A DNA stretch of 64,000 nucleotides from Rhynchopus euleeides (taxonomy: Eukaryota > Euglenozoa > Diplonemea > Diplonemida > Diplonemidae): positions 2,809,533 through 2,873,532 of the forward strand of contig OY723238.1 in assembly GCA_963210315.1 (NCBI GenBank). The letters are read 5' to 3'. Both the position numbers and the translations under genes were made by a program. Positions within the stretch are counted from its first letter, which is position 1. Every line of letters begins with the position of its first letter. The notes under the pieces are model-generated. The model worked only from the letters and a program-made list of their open reading frames with translations, had not been told where the DNA came from and did not search any database. This document shows, piece after piece, positions 49,816 through 59,667 of the stretch.

Positions 49816-52800
49816 ATGAGAGGCATGCGACTGCTGTTGCTTGTCTGCTGCTGGTTGATCACCATTGGGTGCTTCTATGATCCGGCTGTGGTCTGCTGCC
49901 TTCCTGATGTGCCGCCCCTCGACAAACCGCGCAACTGTACCCGCAGGCCTCTTCTTCATCCTGCGAGGAGGCGGGGGAGACGGACAATTCAGGTTCTGCT
50001 TCGCACCGCCCTGACCCACGTTCTTCTGACCTGCGCTGCAGCTTTCGGATTGCAAATGACGATGTTCTACCAGTCAGGGGTCTGGATTTGGAAGTGTTAC
50101 AAAAGTCACCCGAATGAATGGCCCCTCAGGTCTGCAGTTGTCTTTCTGGTGCTGCTTGTCGTCTACTTCATCCACTTCATCAAGGCAGCTGATCTTGCAA
50201 ACAGCTGTGCCCAGCACCAGACGAACGACCCGAAGCCGTCGTCACTTCTTCCGCTACTCCTCTGGGCATCCGCTGCAGCAGTGACACACCTTCCTCTTCT
50301 TCAGCGCATGTGGGATTTCAAGATGGCCTGTGTCAACCTTCTTCTTCTCCTCGGCCTCATCCAAATCTATCTGGAGCAGCTGCCTTCTTCTTCGTCACAT
50401 CTGTCAACCAACAGCTGCAGCTGTGATCGGATCACGGGTGGTGGGGGTGAGTTCTCAAGGCGTGAAGACTCTCTCTGGATGTGCCATCTCTGTGGTGCCA
50501 CAGCACCCACACGGGTTCAGATCCGTGCGCACTTTGCAGCCTGTGACACCAAGAATAATACGACTCGGTGCAGCAAGTGTGGGAACGACTTTCCCACCTA
50601 CCAGCACATGCGCCGCCACTGGGGGAACTGTGGAAGCGTCCGAGTTCGGCATCAGTGCCAATGGTGTGCGAAGGAGGTCAGGACTGCTGCTGCAAAGGCC
50701 AGACATGAAAACTTCTGCCTCCTTGCTGGCTTGTCTCTGACACCCACTGAGAAGAAGTCTGCGGTGCTGCAGGTGGTTGCACAGATTCTCATCCTTGAAG
50801 AAAAGGCACAATTTGCTGACCTCAGACGGGCGTTTCCAGACCTCAACAGCTACTGGCAAAGCCGCTTCTCTTCAACAACTGCCGGACTGAGCAACAATGA
50901 GCGTCGTCGCACTCTTCTTCAGGAACTGCAAGAGGAATGCCAGAGGTACCCCTCCAGGATGACCGAGGAAGTGCAGGAGCGCGGTTCCGCTCTTAAAGAA
51001 GAGTGGCTTGAGAAAAGGGCCACCCATCTACAGGCAAATCCAGAGGAGAGCCTTGCACTGAGGCAGAGATACCAAGAGCTCGTTGAAAAATATCAAGTTT
51101 CGAGATCCCTTGACCCGCGCAGGCACCGCGGTGCAATTTCGCTTGAAGACTGGGACGACACAACAACGGAGGGCCGGTACCATGACGCAGGAGACGCAAC
51201 ACATGAGTGCTCAAAGTGTGGGGCACTCCTCTTTGACGCTGAGCGCCAAGCTGCTGGTCACGGACCTTGCTGCCACGGAAGATCAATTGGAATTCCTCCG
51301 ATTACCTACCTCAACGACGAACACCGACAGCTTCTTCAAACCCCCGCCGTTCTCCAGAACATTGTGCGTATCAACGGGTTCTTCCAGATGTGTGTCTCCC
51401 GCCACAGCCCGCACAACCTCTTTGGCAGCTCAACTTCTGGTGTGCACAATATCATCCTCAAGGGGAAGGGGATCAAGAAGCTTGTTGCCATTTCGAATGA
51501 CCCAACGATGCGTCAGCAGCTCTGGATCATGGGGGGTGCAGGAAATGCCAATGACCAGATGGCAAACATGACGGATTCCGCAATGGTTGCAGGGTTGGGT
51601 GAGCAGTACCAATCCATCCGGAACATGCTCATCCAGCACAATGAGTACGCCCAGCTGATCAAGAGTGCTGTGCAGGAGGCAGGACAGATTCACCAACAAC
51701 AAAGAAGCGGCGCCGAGCCGGATATTACCGTGGCCATCAACGTCGATGAGATGCGTGGGGAGGTGAAGAGGGGCGATGAGTTTGACAACCCTCAAGCAGA
51801 AGGGGAGATGCGCGCGATCTATAAGGTGCCCTCGACAGGAGAAGACAATCGGGAAAACCGGGTGCTGTGGATGCTCGATGGGACTGAAAAGATTATCGAT
51901 GACCTCCACCCGCTGTGGGAGCCCTGCCAGTTTCCCCTCCTGTTTCCCAATGGTGGGCCTCAAACAGGGTGGCGCTATGTCGTGCCTGAGATGGAGTTCA
52001 TCGATGATGCAACTTCAGAAGCCAACAACCTGTACAAAGGTGTTTCTGCCTTGCAGTATGGAGCCTACCACATGTACGATCGGTCAGGGGGGCGGCTGAG
52101 TCCTGCGCTTCATTCTGGGAAGCTGAGTGAAATGTACTTCCTTATGCTTGCGATCCGATCCATGACACAACGCATCACCTTCCATAAGTTTACATCGATG
52201 CGCTACAGCACCCGCGAACAGCTTCAAAACAATTCCCCATCAACACGTGACACAAATACTGCCGGAACCTCCCTCCCGTCTTCCTACTCCCGAGGGGAGC
52301 GGGCCCGCAACCAAAGCCTCAACGACGCCCTTGCCCTGCGCGCTCGCTTTGGCCCTCCAGACTACTTCATCACGATGACAGCAAACCCAAAGTGGAAGGA
52401 GGTGCAGAGGGGGCTGCTTGCTGGAGAGCGCCCTTCGCAGAGGTCGGACCTCATCCACAGAGTCTTCAACATCAAGATGGAGTACGTGACAGATCTTCTG
52501 CAGAACGGCCTGCTCGGAGACTACCAAGCCCACGTGCGAGTTGTTGAGTATCAGAAGAGGGGTCTGCCTCACTTCCATCTTCTTCTGTATGTTCAGGATG
52601 AGTGTAAGCCTCAGTCCCCAAGTGTGCTGGACATGACGTGCTGTGCAGAGCTCCCACACCCGGTGACACAGCCCAAACTATTTCAAATTGTGAGCGATTT
52701 CAACGTACACACAGCCTGCGACAAGGTTCGAAATGCAATGTGCAAGATTGTGGGTGCTGATGGACGGGCCCGCTGCAAGTCGTATTACCCCAAGCCCTTC

Positions 52801-55800
52801 CTTGCAGCTTCCATCTGTCAGACGCATCAGTCGTACAGCCGTCCAAAGCGCCCGAACAATGGCAGGCAAACCACCGCCACTGCTGCTGAGACACAGAGGG
52901 TGCGGGATGTAACAGGGAACCCGTTTGCAGTGCATATGAATGTGCGCAGCAATCAGTACGTTGTCCCGTACAATCCGTATCTTTCAGCCACAATCTGTGC
53001 ACACCTAAATGTTGAGGTGGTTGGAAGCCCAGCTGTCATCAAATACCTCTTCAAGTATCTGTTCAAGCCGGAGGAGGTTGCCAAGGTTGGAGTTCAGAAT
53101 ACCACTACTACTACTACTACTACGACTACTACTACTACTTCTCCTGCTGCTGCAGCGGGGGCAGAGAACAACACAGCGGGGCAGCGGGCAGCGGCGGCGG
53201 CGGCGGCGGCGGCGGCGGAGAAGGTGCGTAACGAACCTCAGGAGCATCTCCTTGGCATGTATGTTGGAGCAGCGGAGGCGATGGGGTATCTTCTCGGGAC
53301 ACAGATGGTCTCCATCAAGCCTGCAATTGTCCGTCTTGCTGTTCATCTTGAGAACCAGGAGAGAGTCTACTACCGCGAGGGGGGAGAGGACGAAGCTCTT
53401 GCAAGGGGGGCAAAGACAACGCTGACCGGCTGGTTTGAGGCAAACGCACGTGAGCAGCAAGGGGATCCCGAATACCTCGGCCTCCACAGCCTTTCCTACC
53501 TCGAAATGCCAGAGTACTGCACCTGGGTCAAGGGGGAGGCTGTGTGGAGGCTTCGAAGGGGGTGGAAGTGGGACGCGGCGGAGGGGAAGTTTGAGGCAAC
53601 AGACCGTGCCAGGGAAAGTCGGAAGCGCCCCTTGGCAATTGGCCGCATGATGTTCACACCACCGAAGGATGCTGAGCTCCAGTGTCTGAGAATGCTGATG
53701 ATGTCTCGTGCTGGTGCGACATCGTTTGAAGACCTTCGCACAGTCAACGGAGAAGTCTACAACACCTTCAAAGATGCAGCGGGTGCACACGGCCTCCTCG
53801 AAGATGGGGCGCTTGTTGAGAGGACTATCAAAGAGGCTGCTGACATTACAATATCATCGAAGTACCTCCGATTCACCTTCTGTGTTCTCCTCGACTCCTT
53901 TGTTGTTTCAAGCGACACCGCCCTGAGGATTTGGAGTGACTACAAGGTGCAGTTATGCATGCCATACCGCTCCCGGCTGGATCGAAGCGCAAACATTACA
54001 GATGCAGATGAGAATGCTGCCCTGCACGACATGTCGAATCTTCTTCGCAACCTCAACGGAAGCAGCACCTCAGCGTATGGCCTTCCGGAGCCTTCGTCTT
54101 CCATATCTGCTGCAGGTGGTGGAGGTGGTGCGAGTGGCTGGGTCATCAGGGATGAGCTGGCGTATGACATGGAGGTAGAGAAGGGAAGGAGCGAGCAGGC
54201 CTACTCCAACATGAACCCAGGGCAGAAGGCGGCTTTTGACGCCATCACAGAGGCTGTAGTTGCAGGGCAGGGGGGTGTCTTCTTTCTGCAGGGTGCTGCT
54301 GGGACAGGAAAGACCTTCACCTATGATGCACTTCTCTCCTGGTGCAGGGGGAATCCGATGCCTCAACAGGAAGGGCACTCCATCGCCCTAGCCGTTGCCA
54401 GTTCCGGAATTGCTGCTACACTTCTTCGTGGGGGGCGGACCGCCCACAACCGGTTCAAGATTCCCCTCAACATTGACCCTTCCGAATGTAACAAACTCTG
54501 TTCCTTGCCCACAGAGTTTGAGGACTTGATCAGAAAAACGTCACTGATTGTTTGGGATGAGGTGGTGATGGCAAGGAGGGAATGTGTTGAGATTGTGGAT
54601 CGGTCCTGTCGGAGGGTGAGGCAGAATGAGGCACCCTTTGGTGGGATTGTGACAGTGCTTGGTGGTGACATCAAGCAAATTCTTCCGGTGCATGACACCA
54701 GGGAGGGGGCAATTGCAGCAACACTCCACATGTCCCCTCTCTGGCCTGAAATTCAGAAGATAAGTTTGACCCAAATTATGAGGCAACAGGGTGACCTGGA
54801 ATATGCACAGTTTTTGAGTGCAGTTGGGGATGGTTCCATGAATGAGGAAGATGGGACCATAAACCTCTTCAGCAAGATGTATGTCAAGAACGTGTTTCCT
54901 TCCAGTGCTGCTGCAATCAGAAGAAAAAATGACAGTTGCCACTACTACAGCCAGGAAGACCTGATTGAACACACCTTTCCAAATCTTTCGAAGAAGCAGA
55001 ACAATCATCATGCTCCATCCTCCTTCTCCTCCTCATTCATTGGGAATGCAATGATCATGTGTCCAACAAACAGTGCACAGCGTGAGCTCAACCAAAAATG
55101 TCTGCAGAGGATGCCTGGGGAGGAGTTTCTCATTATCGGGCAGGACACCTGTGTTGAGGAGAATGTTCGTCCTGACCTTCTTGACAATGATGTGCTCAAC
55201 CAAGTGGTGGTGACTGGAATCCCACTCCACACACTGCACCTCAAGGTTGGGGCACCTGTCATGCTTCTGAAGAACTTGAATCCTCCAGGAGGGCTGTGTA
55301 ATGGGACACGGCTGATCTTGAAGAGGATTACCCCTCTCAACCTTCTGTGTGTTCCGATTGACAAACCTGACACCCTGGAAAGTGACTACATCTGCATCCC
55401 ACGGGTCAAGAACGAACCAGATGCAAAAAAGGTTGGCTTTGCCATGAAGCGTGTCCAGTTTCCAGTTTCTCTTGCCTTTGCAAGCACAATCAACAAAGCA
55501 CAGGGACAGACACTGGATCGGGTTGGGCTTGACCTGACTACAAACCAGTGCTTTGCACATGGACAGCTGTATGTTGCCCTCAGCAGGTGCCGTTCGTCTG
55601 ATGCTGTGAAGGTTGCTGTTCCTGTGAGTAAGATGACAGGAAAAATGTTCCCAATTCAGAATCCTGTCTTCAAGGAGGTGCTTGATGTTGTGGGGAGGGA
55701 GGTGGAGGGGATATTTGCAAACCTGACTGATGCTGAGAAGGCAGCCATCAGAACAAAGTACCAGACAATTTCGGATGCAGCTTACTCGGCTTCTGTTCAT

Positions 55801-56628
55801 CAAAACTCTAACCTCCCTCCTCCAACTGCAGAAGCCTTGCAAAGAAATGCACCCCTCCCCAACACAGTGGCACACCTTGAGTTTGCTGAAGATGACGATG
55901 ATGATGACGATGATGATGATGGCATGCCTTTTCCTCAGTATCATCTTCCTGACTCTAACCGCGACGGTGATCGACTGAGTTTTTTCCCCCCAAACCTGAA
56001 GAGAACAGGAGCACAGCTTGAAAGAACAACAGTCTCCCTTCGGGTCCGCCAGTTTCTGGCAGCTGCAGGGCTTCCCTGTACCGCCGTTGTTGACGTTCCT
56101 GGAGACGGTCATTGCTTTTACCACTCCCTTTTGTGCTACAGTCAAATCAGAAGAAGAGTTCCTGGGGTGGGGACGGCTGCCCTGGACCAACGGGCTTCCG
56201 CAAAGCTCCTTCGTGAACATGTCTGGAAGGATCCCTTTCCAGAGGGACTGAGACACTTGGTTTCAATTGCATCTTTTGTTCATTGGCAGGGCTTGGGTCT
56301 GGAATGTCAGAAAGGAGTCCAGGACTACTGCAACTTGCATCGAGTGATGAACTCGCCATTCTGGGCTGACAGCATTGCTGTGTATCTAACCGCTGTTGTT
56401 TTGCAGATCTGCATTGTTGTCATTCTCACAGAAGATGCAGACAATGGCCTTGGACAGAAGGTCAGTGAGCACAAATACAACACCCCGAAGGCAGCCAACA
56501 CCTTTTACATTATTTGTGACAACAGCGTACACTTCTTGCAGTTCTCTGCATACGGATACAGCAAGGTTCAGCAGAGCCTTACAACAACTGTGATCCATGA
56601 TGGTCGGCCGCAAAACCAAAATCCCTAG
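49816..56628 (+). CDS. Helitron transposase: HUH Rep nuclease, Pif1-type helicase and OTU domain
   Basis: A 2270-residue intact protein. Residues 1-190 contain about five hydrophobic segments (~5-20, 61-80, 105-122, 143-160, 171-187), unexpected for this family. Three zinc-finger-like motifs follow (MCHLCGATAP, RCSKCGNDFP, QCQWCAKEVR). Then comes the Helitron-like N region (KCGALLFDAE to PCCHGRSIGI), and the Rep core: FITMTANPKW (~851), metal-binding HFH (919-921) and the double tyrosine YLFKYLFK (Tyr1077, Tyr1081). A Thr/Ala low-complexity insert follows the tyrosines. The Pif1-type helicase has Walker A GAAGTGKT (1493-1500), Walker B VWDE (1581-1582), GLCNGTRLIL and the NKAQGQTLDRV...HGQLYVALSRC motif. 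The C-terminal OTU-type cysteine protease has PGDGHC (Cys2100) and NSVHF (His2239). Rolling-circle transposition is the family function; all catalytic residues are present, so the copy may be active. Confidence 0.92.
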   Translation: MRGMRLLLLVCCWLITIGCFYDPAVVCCLPDVPPLDKPRNCTRRPLLHPARRRGRRTIQVLLRTALTHVLLTCAAAFGLQMTMFYQSGVWIWKCYKSHPNEWPLRSAVVFLVLLVVYFIHFIKAADLANSCAQHQTNDPKPSSLLPLLLWASAAAVTHLPLLQRMWDFKMACVNLLLLLGLIQIYLEQLPSSSSHLSTNSCSCDRITGGGGEFSRREDSLWMCHLCGATAPTRVQIRAHFAACDTKNNTTRCSKCGNDFPTYQHMRRHWGNCGSVRVRHQCQWCAKEVRTAAAKARHENFCLLAGLSLTPTEKKSAVLQVVAQILILEEKAQFADLRRAFPDLNSYWQSRFSSTTAGLSNNERRRTLLQELQEECQRYPSRMTEEVQERGSALKEEWLEKRATHLQANPEESLALRQRYQELVEKYQVSRSLDPRRHRGAISLEDWDDTTTEGRYHDAGDATHECSKCGALLFDAERQAAGHGPCCHGRSIGIPPITYLNDEHRQLLQTPAVLQNIVRINGFFQMCVSRHSPHNLFGSSTSGVHNIILKGKGIKKLVAISNDPTMRQQLWIMGGAGNANDQMANMTDSAMVAGLGEQYQSIRNMLIQHNEYAQLIKSAVQEAGQIHQQQRSGAEPDITVAINVDEMRGEVKRGDEFDNPQAEGEMRAIYKVPSTGEDNRENRVLWMLDGTEKIIDDLHPLWEPCQFPLLFPNGGPQTGWRYVVPEMEFIDDATSEANNLYKGVSALQYGAYHMYDRSGGRLSPALHSGKLSEMYFLMLAIRSMTQRITFHKFTSMRYSTREQLQNNSPSTRDTNTAGTSLPSSYSRGERARNQSLNDALALRARFGPPDYFITMTANPKWKEVQRGLLAGERPSQRSDLIHRVFNIKMEYVTDLLQNGLLGDYQAHVRVVEYQKRGLPHFHLLLYVQDECKPQSPSVLDMTCCAELPHPVTQPKLFQIVSDFNVHTACDKVRNAMCKIVGADGRARCKSYYPKPFLAASICQTHQSYSRPKRPNNGRQTTATAAETQRVRDVTGNPFAVHMNVRSNQYVVPYNPYLSATICAHLNVEVVGSPAVIKYLFKYLFKPEEVAKVGVQNTTTTTTTTTTTTTSPAAAAGAENNTAGQRAAAAAAAAAAEKVRNEPQEHLLGMYVGAAEAMGYLLGTQMVSIKPAIVRLAVHLENQERVYYREGGEDEALARGAKTTLTGWFEANAREQQGDPEYLGLHSLSYLEMPEYCTWVKGEAVWRLRRGWKWDAAEGKFEATDRARESRKRPLAIGRMMFTPPKDAELQCLRMLMMSRAGATSFEDLRTVNGEVYNTFKDAAGAHGLLEDGALVERTIKEAADITISSKYLRFTFCVLLDSFVVSSDTALRIWSDYKVQLCMPYRSRLDRSANITDADENAALHDMSNLLRNLNGSSTSAYGLPEPSSSISAAGGGGGASGWVIRDELAYDMEVEKGRSEQAYSNMNPGQKAAFDAITEAVVAGQGGVFFLQGAAGTGKTFTYDALLSWCRGNPMPQQEGHSIALAVASSGIAATLLRGGRTAHNRFKIPLNIDPSECNKLCSLPTEFEDLIRKTSLIVWDEVVMARRECVEIVDRSCRRVRQNEAPFGGIVTVLGGDIKQILPVHDTREGAIAATLHMSPLWPEIQKISLTQIMRQQGDLEYAQFLSAVGDGSMNEEDGTINLFSKMYVKNVFPSSAAAIRRKNDSCHYYSQEDLIEHTFPNLSKKQNNHHAPSSFSSSFIGNAMIMCPTNSAQRELNQKCLQRMPGEEFLIIGQDTCVEENVRPDLLDNDVLNQVVVTGIPLHTLHLKVGAPVMLLKNLNPPGGLCNGTRLILKRITPLNLLCVPIDKPDTLESDYICIPRVKNEPDAKKVGFAMKRVQFPVSLAFASTINKAQGQTLDRVGLDLTTNQCFAHGQLYVALSRCRSSDAVKVAVPVSKMTGKMFPIQNPVFKEVLDVVGREVEGIFANLTDAEKAAIRTKYQTISDAAYSASVHQNSNLPPPTAEALQRNAPLPNTVAHLEFAEDDDDDDDDDDGMPFPQYHLPDSNRDGDRLSFFPPNLKRTGAQLERTTVSLRVRQFLAAAGLPCTAVVDVPGDGHCFYHSLLCYSQIRRRVPGVGTAALDQRASAKLLREHVWKDPFPEGLRHLVSIASFVHWQGLGLECQKGVQDYCNLHRVMNSPFWADSIAVYLTAVVLQICIVVILTEDADNGLGQKVSEHKYNTPKAANTFYIICDNSVHFLQFSAYGYSKVQQSLTTTVIHDGRPQNQNP
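53100..53222 (+). repeat. Trinucleotide repeats in the Helitron gene
   Basis: An ACT run (about 53102-53139, Thr) and a GCG run (about 53190-53219, Ala) lie just after the double-tyrosine motif. Both are in frame and likely expand by slippage. A shorter GAT run at about 55891-55920 encodes ten Asp between the helicase and OTU domains. Confidence 0.9.
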
Positions 56629-57556
56629 CATCTCTTGCCTTCCCACATGTGCCACTATTGATTCATTCACCTGCTTTTCCCTGAAAGACGCTCCTAACCT
56701 GTGCCAAGCCTGCCGCGATGTGTGTACTCCTCCCAGGCTCGATCTAACACAGTCTTCAGGCACACAAACCACAACCGACAGAGAGACAGACTCTGCAGAA
56801 AAATTCATGAATCCGACAGAGACAGCAGCACCAACCCCGCCCCATCCTCTGACCCCAACTCTTCCCCACATTGCCTTCCGATTGCATTGATTACGCAGGC
56901 ACCACAACACACAGGCACACCTCCATGCATACACACAACAACACAGCACAGGAACCCTCAACCGGAACACTGAATATGCAAAAAAAAGGCGAAAAAGGCT
57001 GACATTCCCTTACGGATCCATATGGTCGTCCCCTACGTCTTTTTGCTCGTCCGATGTCGCAAGTGCTTGTTTTTGGCTCACCATTGTCACCGACATGCCG
57101 TACCGTCGGTTTTGAGGCCGTTTTCGCCGCGGAAACGCTATAAAACTACTATGGGCGATTTCCCTAAGGAATTTCCAACCAAAACGTTGGATTTCCCGAT
57201 GGCACCCAACATGGACGGATTTTCGAGTGGCTGAAATCCGAAATTGTTTTCGGGGAGGTACACCCCCCGGAAATTTCACCATCGAAGGAATTTTGCAGTT
57301 CTGAGCTGTTTCGAAAATATTGCCGACGTCACCAAAAACACGATTTTTGCAGGGATTTTTGGCTGGTTTGGTGAAACTCAGAGTTTTTATCAAAGTCGAA
57401 CAGAATTCTGAGCAGAAAAGTGGCGGCCCCACTTACTTTTGGGATAGACGCGCTCCGTTCTTTACACGGTAAAGAAAATCGACAAAAAATTCGAAAAACA
57501 AAAAATGTTGCTAAAGGGTCACCCTAAAAACCTGGATTCCCACTATACATTATAGT
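56629..57556. other. Helitron 3' flank and unassigned DNA
   Basis: The first ~350 bp after the stop are C-rich with a weak 97-codon frame of no recognisable character. From about 56985 the composition becomes AT-richer and resembles the non-coding DNA near 3700-4500 and 59200-59650. The Helitron 3' end (CTRR preceded by a hairpin) was not identified. At 57540-57556 the sequence ATACATTATAGTAACCCGC forms the left border of the next satellite array. Confidence 0.45.
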
Positions 57557-58781
57557 AACCCGCAAACCCGCAAACCCGCAAACCCGCAAACCCGCAAACC
57601 CGCAAACCCGCAAACCCGCAAACCCGCAAACCCGCAAACCCGCAAACCCGCAAACCCGCAAACCCGCAAACCCGCAAACCCGCAAACCCGCAAACCCGCA
57701 AACCCGCAAACCCCGCAAACCCGCAAACCCGCAAACCCGCAAACCCGCAAACCCGCAAACCCGCAAACCCGCAAACCCGCAAACCCGCAAACCCGCAAAC
57801 CCGCAAACCCGCAAACCCGCAAACCCGCAAACCCGCAAACCCGCAAACCCGCAAACCCGCAAACCCGCAAACCCGCAAACCCGCAAACCCGCAAACCCGC
57901 AAACCCGCAAACCCGCAAACCCGCAAACCCGCAAACCCGCAAACCCGCAAACCCGCAAACCCGCAAACCCGCAAACCCGCAAACCCGCAAACCCGCAAAC
58001 CCGCAAACCCGCAAACCCGCAAACCCGCAAACCCGCAAACCCGCAAACCCGCAAACCCGCAAACCCGCAAACCCGCAAACCCGCAAACCCGCAAACCCGC
58101 AAACCCGCAAACCCGCAAACCCGCAAACCCGCAAACCCGCAAACCCGCAAACCCGCAAACCCGCAAACCCGCAAACCCGCAAACCCGCAAACCCGCAAAC
58201 CCGCAAACCCGCAAACCCGCAAACCCGCAAACCCGCAAACCCGCAAACCCGCAAACCCGCAAACCCGCAAACCCGCAAACCCGCAAACCCGCAAACCCGC
58301 AAACCCGCAAACCCGCAAACCCGCAAACCCGCAAACCCGCAAACCCGCAAACCCGCAAACCCGCAAACCCGCAAACCCGCAAACCCGCAAACCCGCAAAC
58401 CCGCAAACCCGCAAACCCGCAAACCCGCAAACCCGCAAACCCGCAAACCCGCAAACCCGCAAACCCGCAAACCCGCAAACCCGCAAACCCGCAAACCCGC
58501 AAACCCGCAAACCCGCAAACCCGCAAACCCGCAAACCCGCAAACCCGCAAACCCGCAAACCCGCAAACCCGCAAACCCGCAAACCCGCAAACCCGCAAAC
58601 CCGCAAACCCGCAAACCCGCAAACCCGCAAACCCGCAAACCCGCAAACCCGCAAACCCGCAAACCCGCAAACCCGCAAACCCGCAAACCCGCAAACCCGC
58701 AAACCCGCAAACCCGCAAACCCGCAAACCCGCAAACCCGCAAACCCGCAAACCCGCAAACCCGCAAACCCGCAAACCCGCA
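57557..58781. repeat. 8-bp satellite array 2 (AAACCCGC)n, about 1.2 kb
   Basis: Near-perfect AAACCCGC repeats in the same orientation as arrays 1 and 3, with one 9-bp unit (AAACCCCGC) near 57711 shifting the phase. The left border ATACATTATAGTAACCCGC is close to that of array 3, and the right border GCACTAGAAATATAAGCA is close to that of array 1. Confidence 0.97.
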
Positions 58782-58902
58782 CTAGAAATATAAGCACCCG
58801 TGTCGAACCATCCTGCGTCATAGCACAGGTGCAGTGAGGAATGCCGTCTCGTCTCCGGAGTGACCTCTAGCACCGGTGGGTTTGTTGCTAACCTGTGGCG
58901 GC
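58782..58902. other. Spacer between satellite array 2 and the foldback
   Basis: No gene. It includes TAAGCACCCGT at about 58791, which recurs as a doublet at 59101-59121, after the foldback. Confidence 0.4.
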
Positions 58903-59065
58903 CTTGTTGACTGGTGCTGCAGTACACGGGTCGGCGGGCCGTGGCCCGGCGGTGGCGGTCGGCCGCTCCGCGTCGGGGCGCTTCGCGCCCCTCCTCTCCG
59001 CCTGGCCTCCCGCCACCGCCGGGCCACGGCCCGCCGACCCGTGTACTGCAGCACCAGTCAACAAG
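58903..59065. repeat. Perfect 56-bp inverted repeat (foldback)
   Basis: Arms 58903-58958 and 59010-59065 are exact reverse complements, beginning CTTGTTGACTGGTGCTGCAG. The 51-bp spacer contains its own hairpin GGGGCGC-TTC-GCGCCCC at 58975-58991. Weaker symmetry extends a further ~15-20 bp outside each arm. The G+C content is very high. It could be a foldback transposable element, a hairpin RNA source, or a replication-generated palindrome. Confidence 0.9.
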
Positions 59066-59278
59066 ACTGCCACACAGGGCTGCAGGCATCATGTTCAGGC
59101 GTAAGCACCCGTAAGCACCCGTCAGTAGTCTGACTCTTCTCAAGAACTCACAGGGTCATTGTACACCTGTGAGGTCACCCGCATACCTACGTGCTGGTGC
59201 CATATGAGAAGTTAGCAGGGGCAGGGGTGGGATAGTACTGACGTGGGTGAAAAGTGGGGTTTTTGCCCAGACCCCCCC
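59066..59278. other. Unassigned DNA
   Basis: No gene. A doublet of TAAGCACCCG at 59101-59121 echoes the copy at 58791, so the foldback is flanked by related short repeats. Confidence 0.4.
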
Positions 59279-59640
59279 AAAATGGCCACTTTCTGCAGGA
59301 AAATCCAAAATTCAGTCACCCAAGTAAATCATGAAAAATTTCACCAAACATGTCTGTGTCACGTGTGGAGTCATATCCGGAGTCAGTGCGTGACACGGTG
59401 CCATCGGACGACCACGGAAACGGAGCAGAGGGTCCAGCAAAAAAATACCCCATCCTGGGCAAAATGGCCATTTTCCTAAGGAAAATCCAAAAATGAGTCA
59501 CGCAAGTAAATAATTAAAATTTGCGAACCAAATTTTGGGCTCCAATCTGGGGCTGTTTCCGGAGTCCGTGCGTTTCACGGTGTATCTGGACCACCTCCGA
59601 AACATAGCAGAGTTAGTGCATGCAGTCTCGCAGTTTTTTG
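59279..59640. repeat. Diverged ~182-bp tandem pair
   Basis: Two units starting AAAATGGCCA at 59279 and 59461. Both contain GGAAAATCCAAAA, AGTCACSCAAGTAAAT, a GGAGTC...GTGCGT segment and ACGGTG with a CGAAACRKAGCAGAG-like end. They differ by many substitutions, so the duplication is old. Composition matches the AT-richer non-coding stretches elsewhere in the window. Confidence 0.7.
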
Positions 59641-59667
59641 ACCCCCCTACCCGCAATACAGTATAAT

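Noticed and set aside
56376..56407. Tiny intron (GTGTATCTAACC...TTTTGCAG) in the Helitron OTU domain
   Set aside because: It is only ~27 bp, in frame, and the unspliced translation preserves the expected OTU helix and strand, so no splicing is needed.
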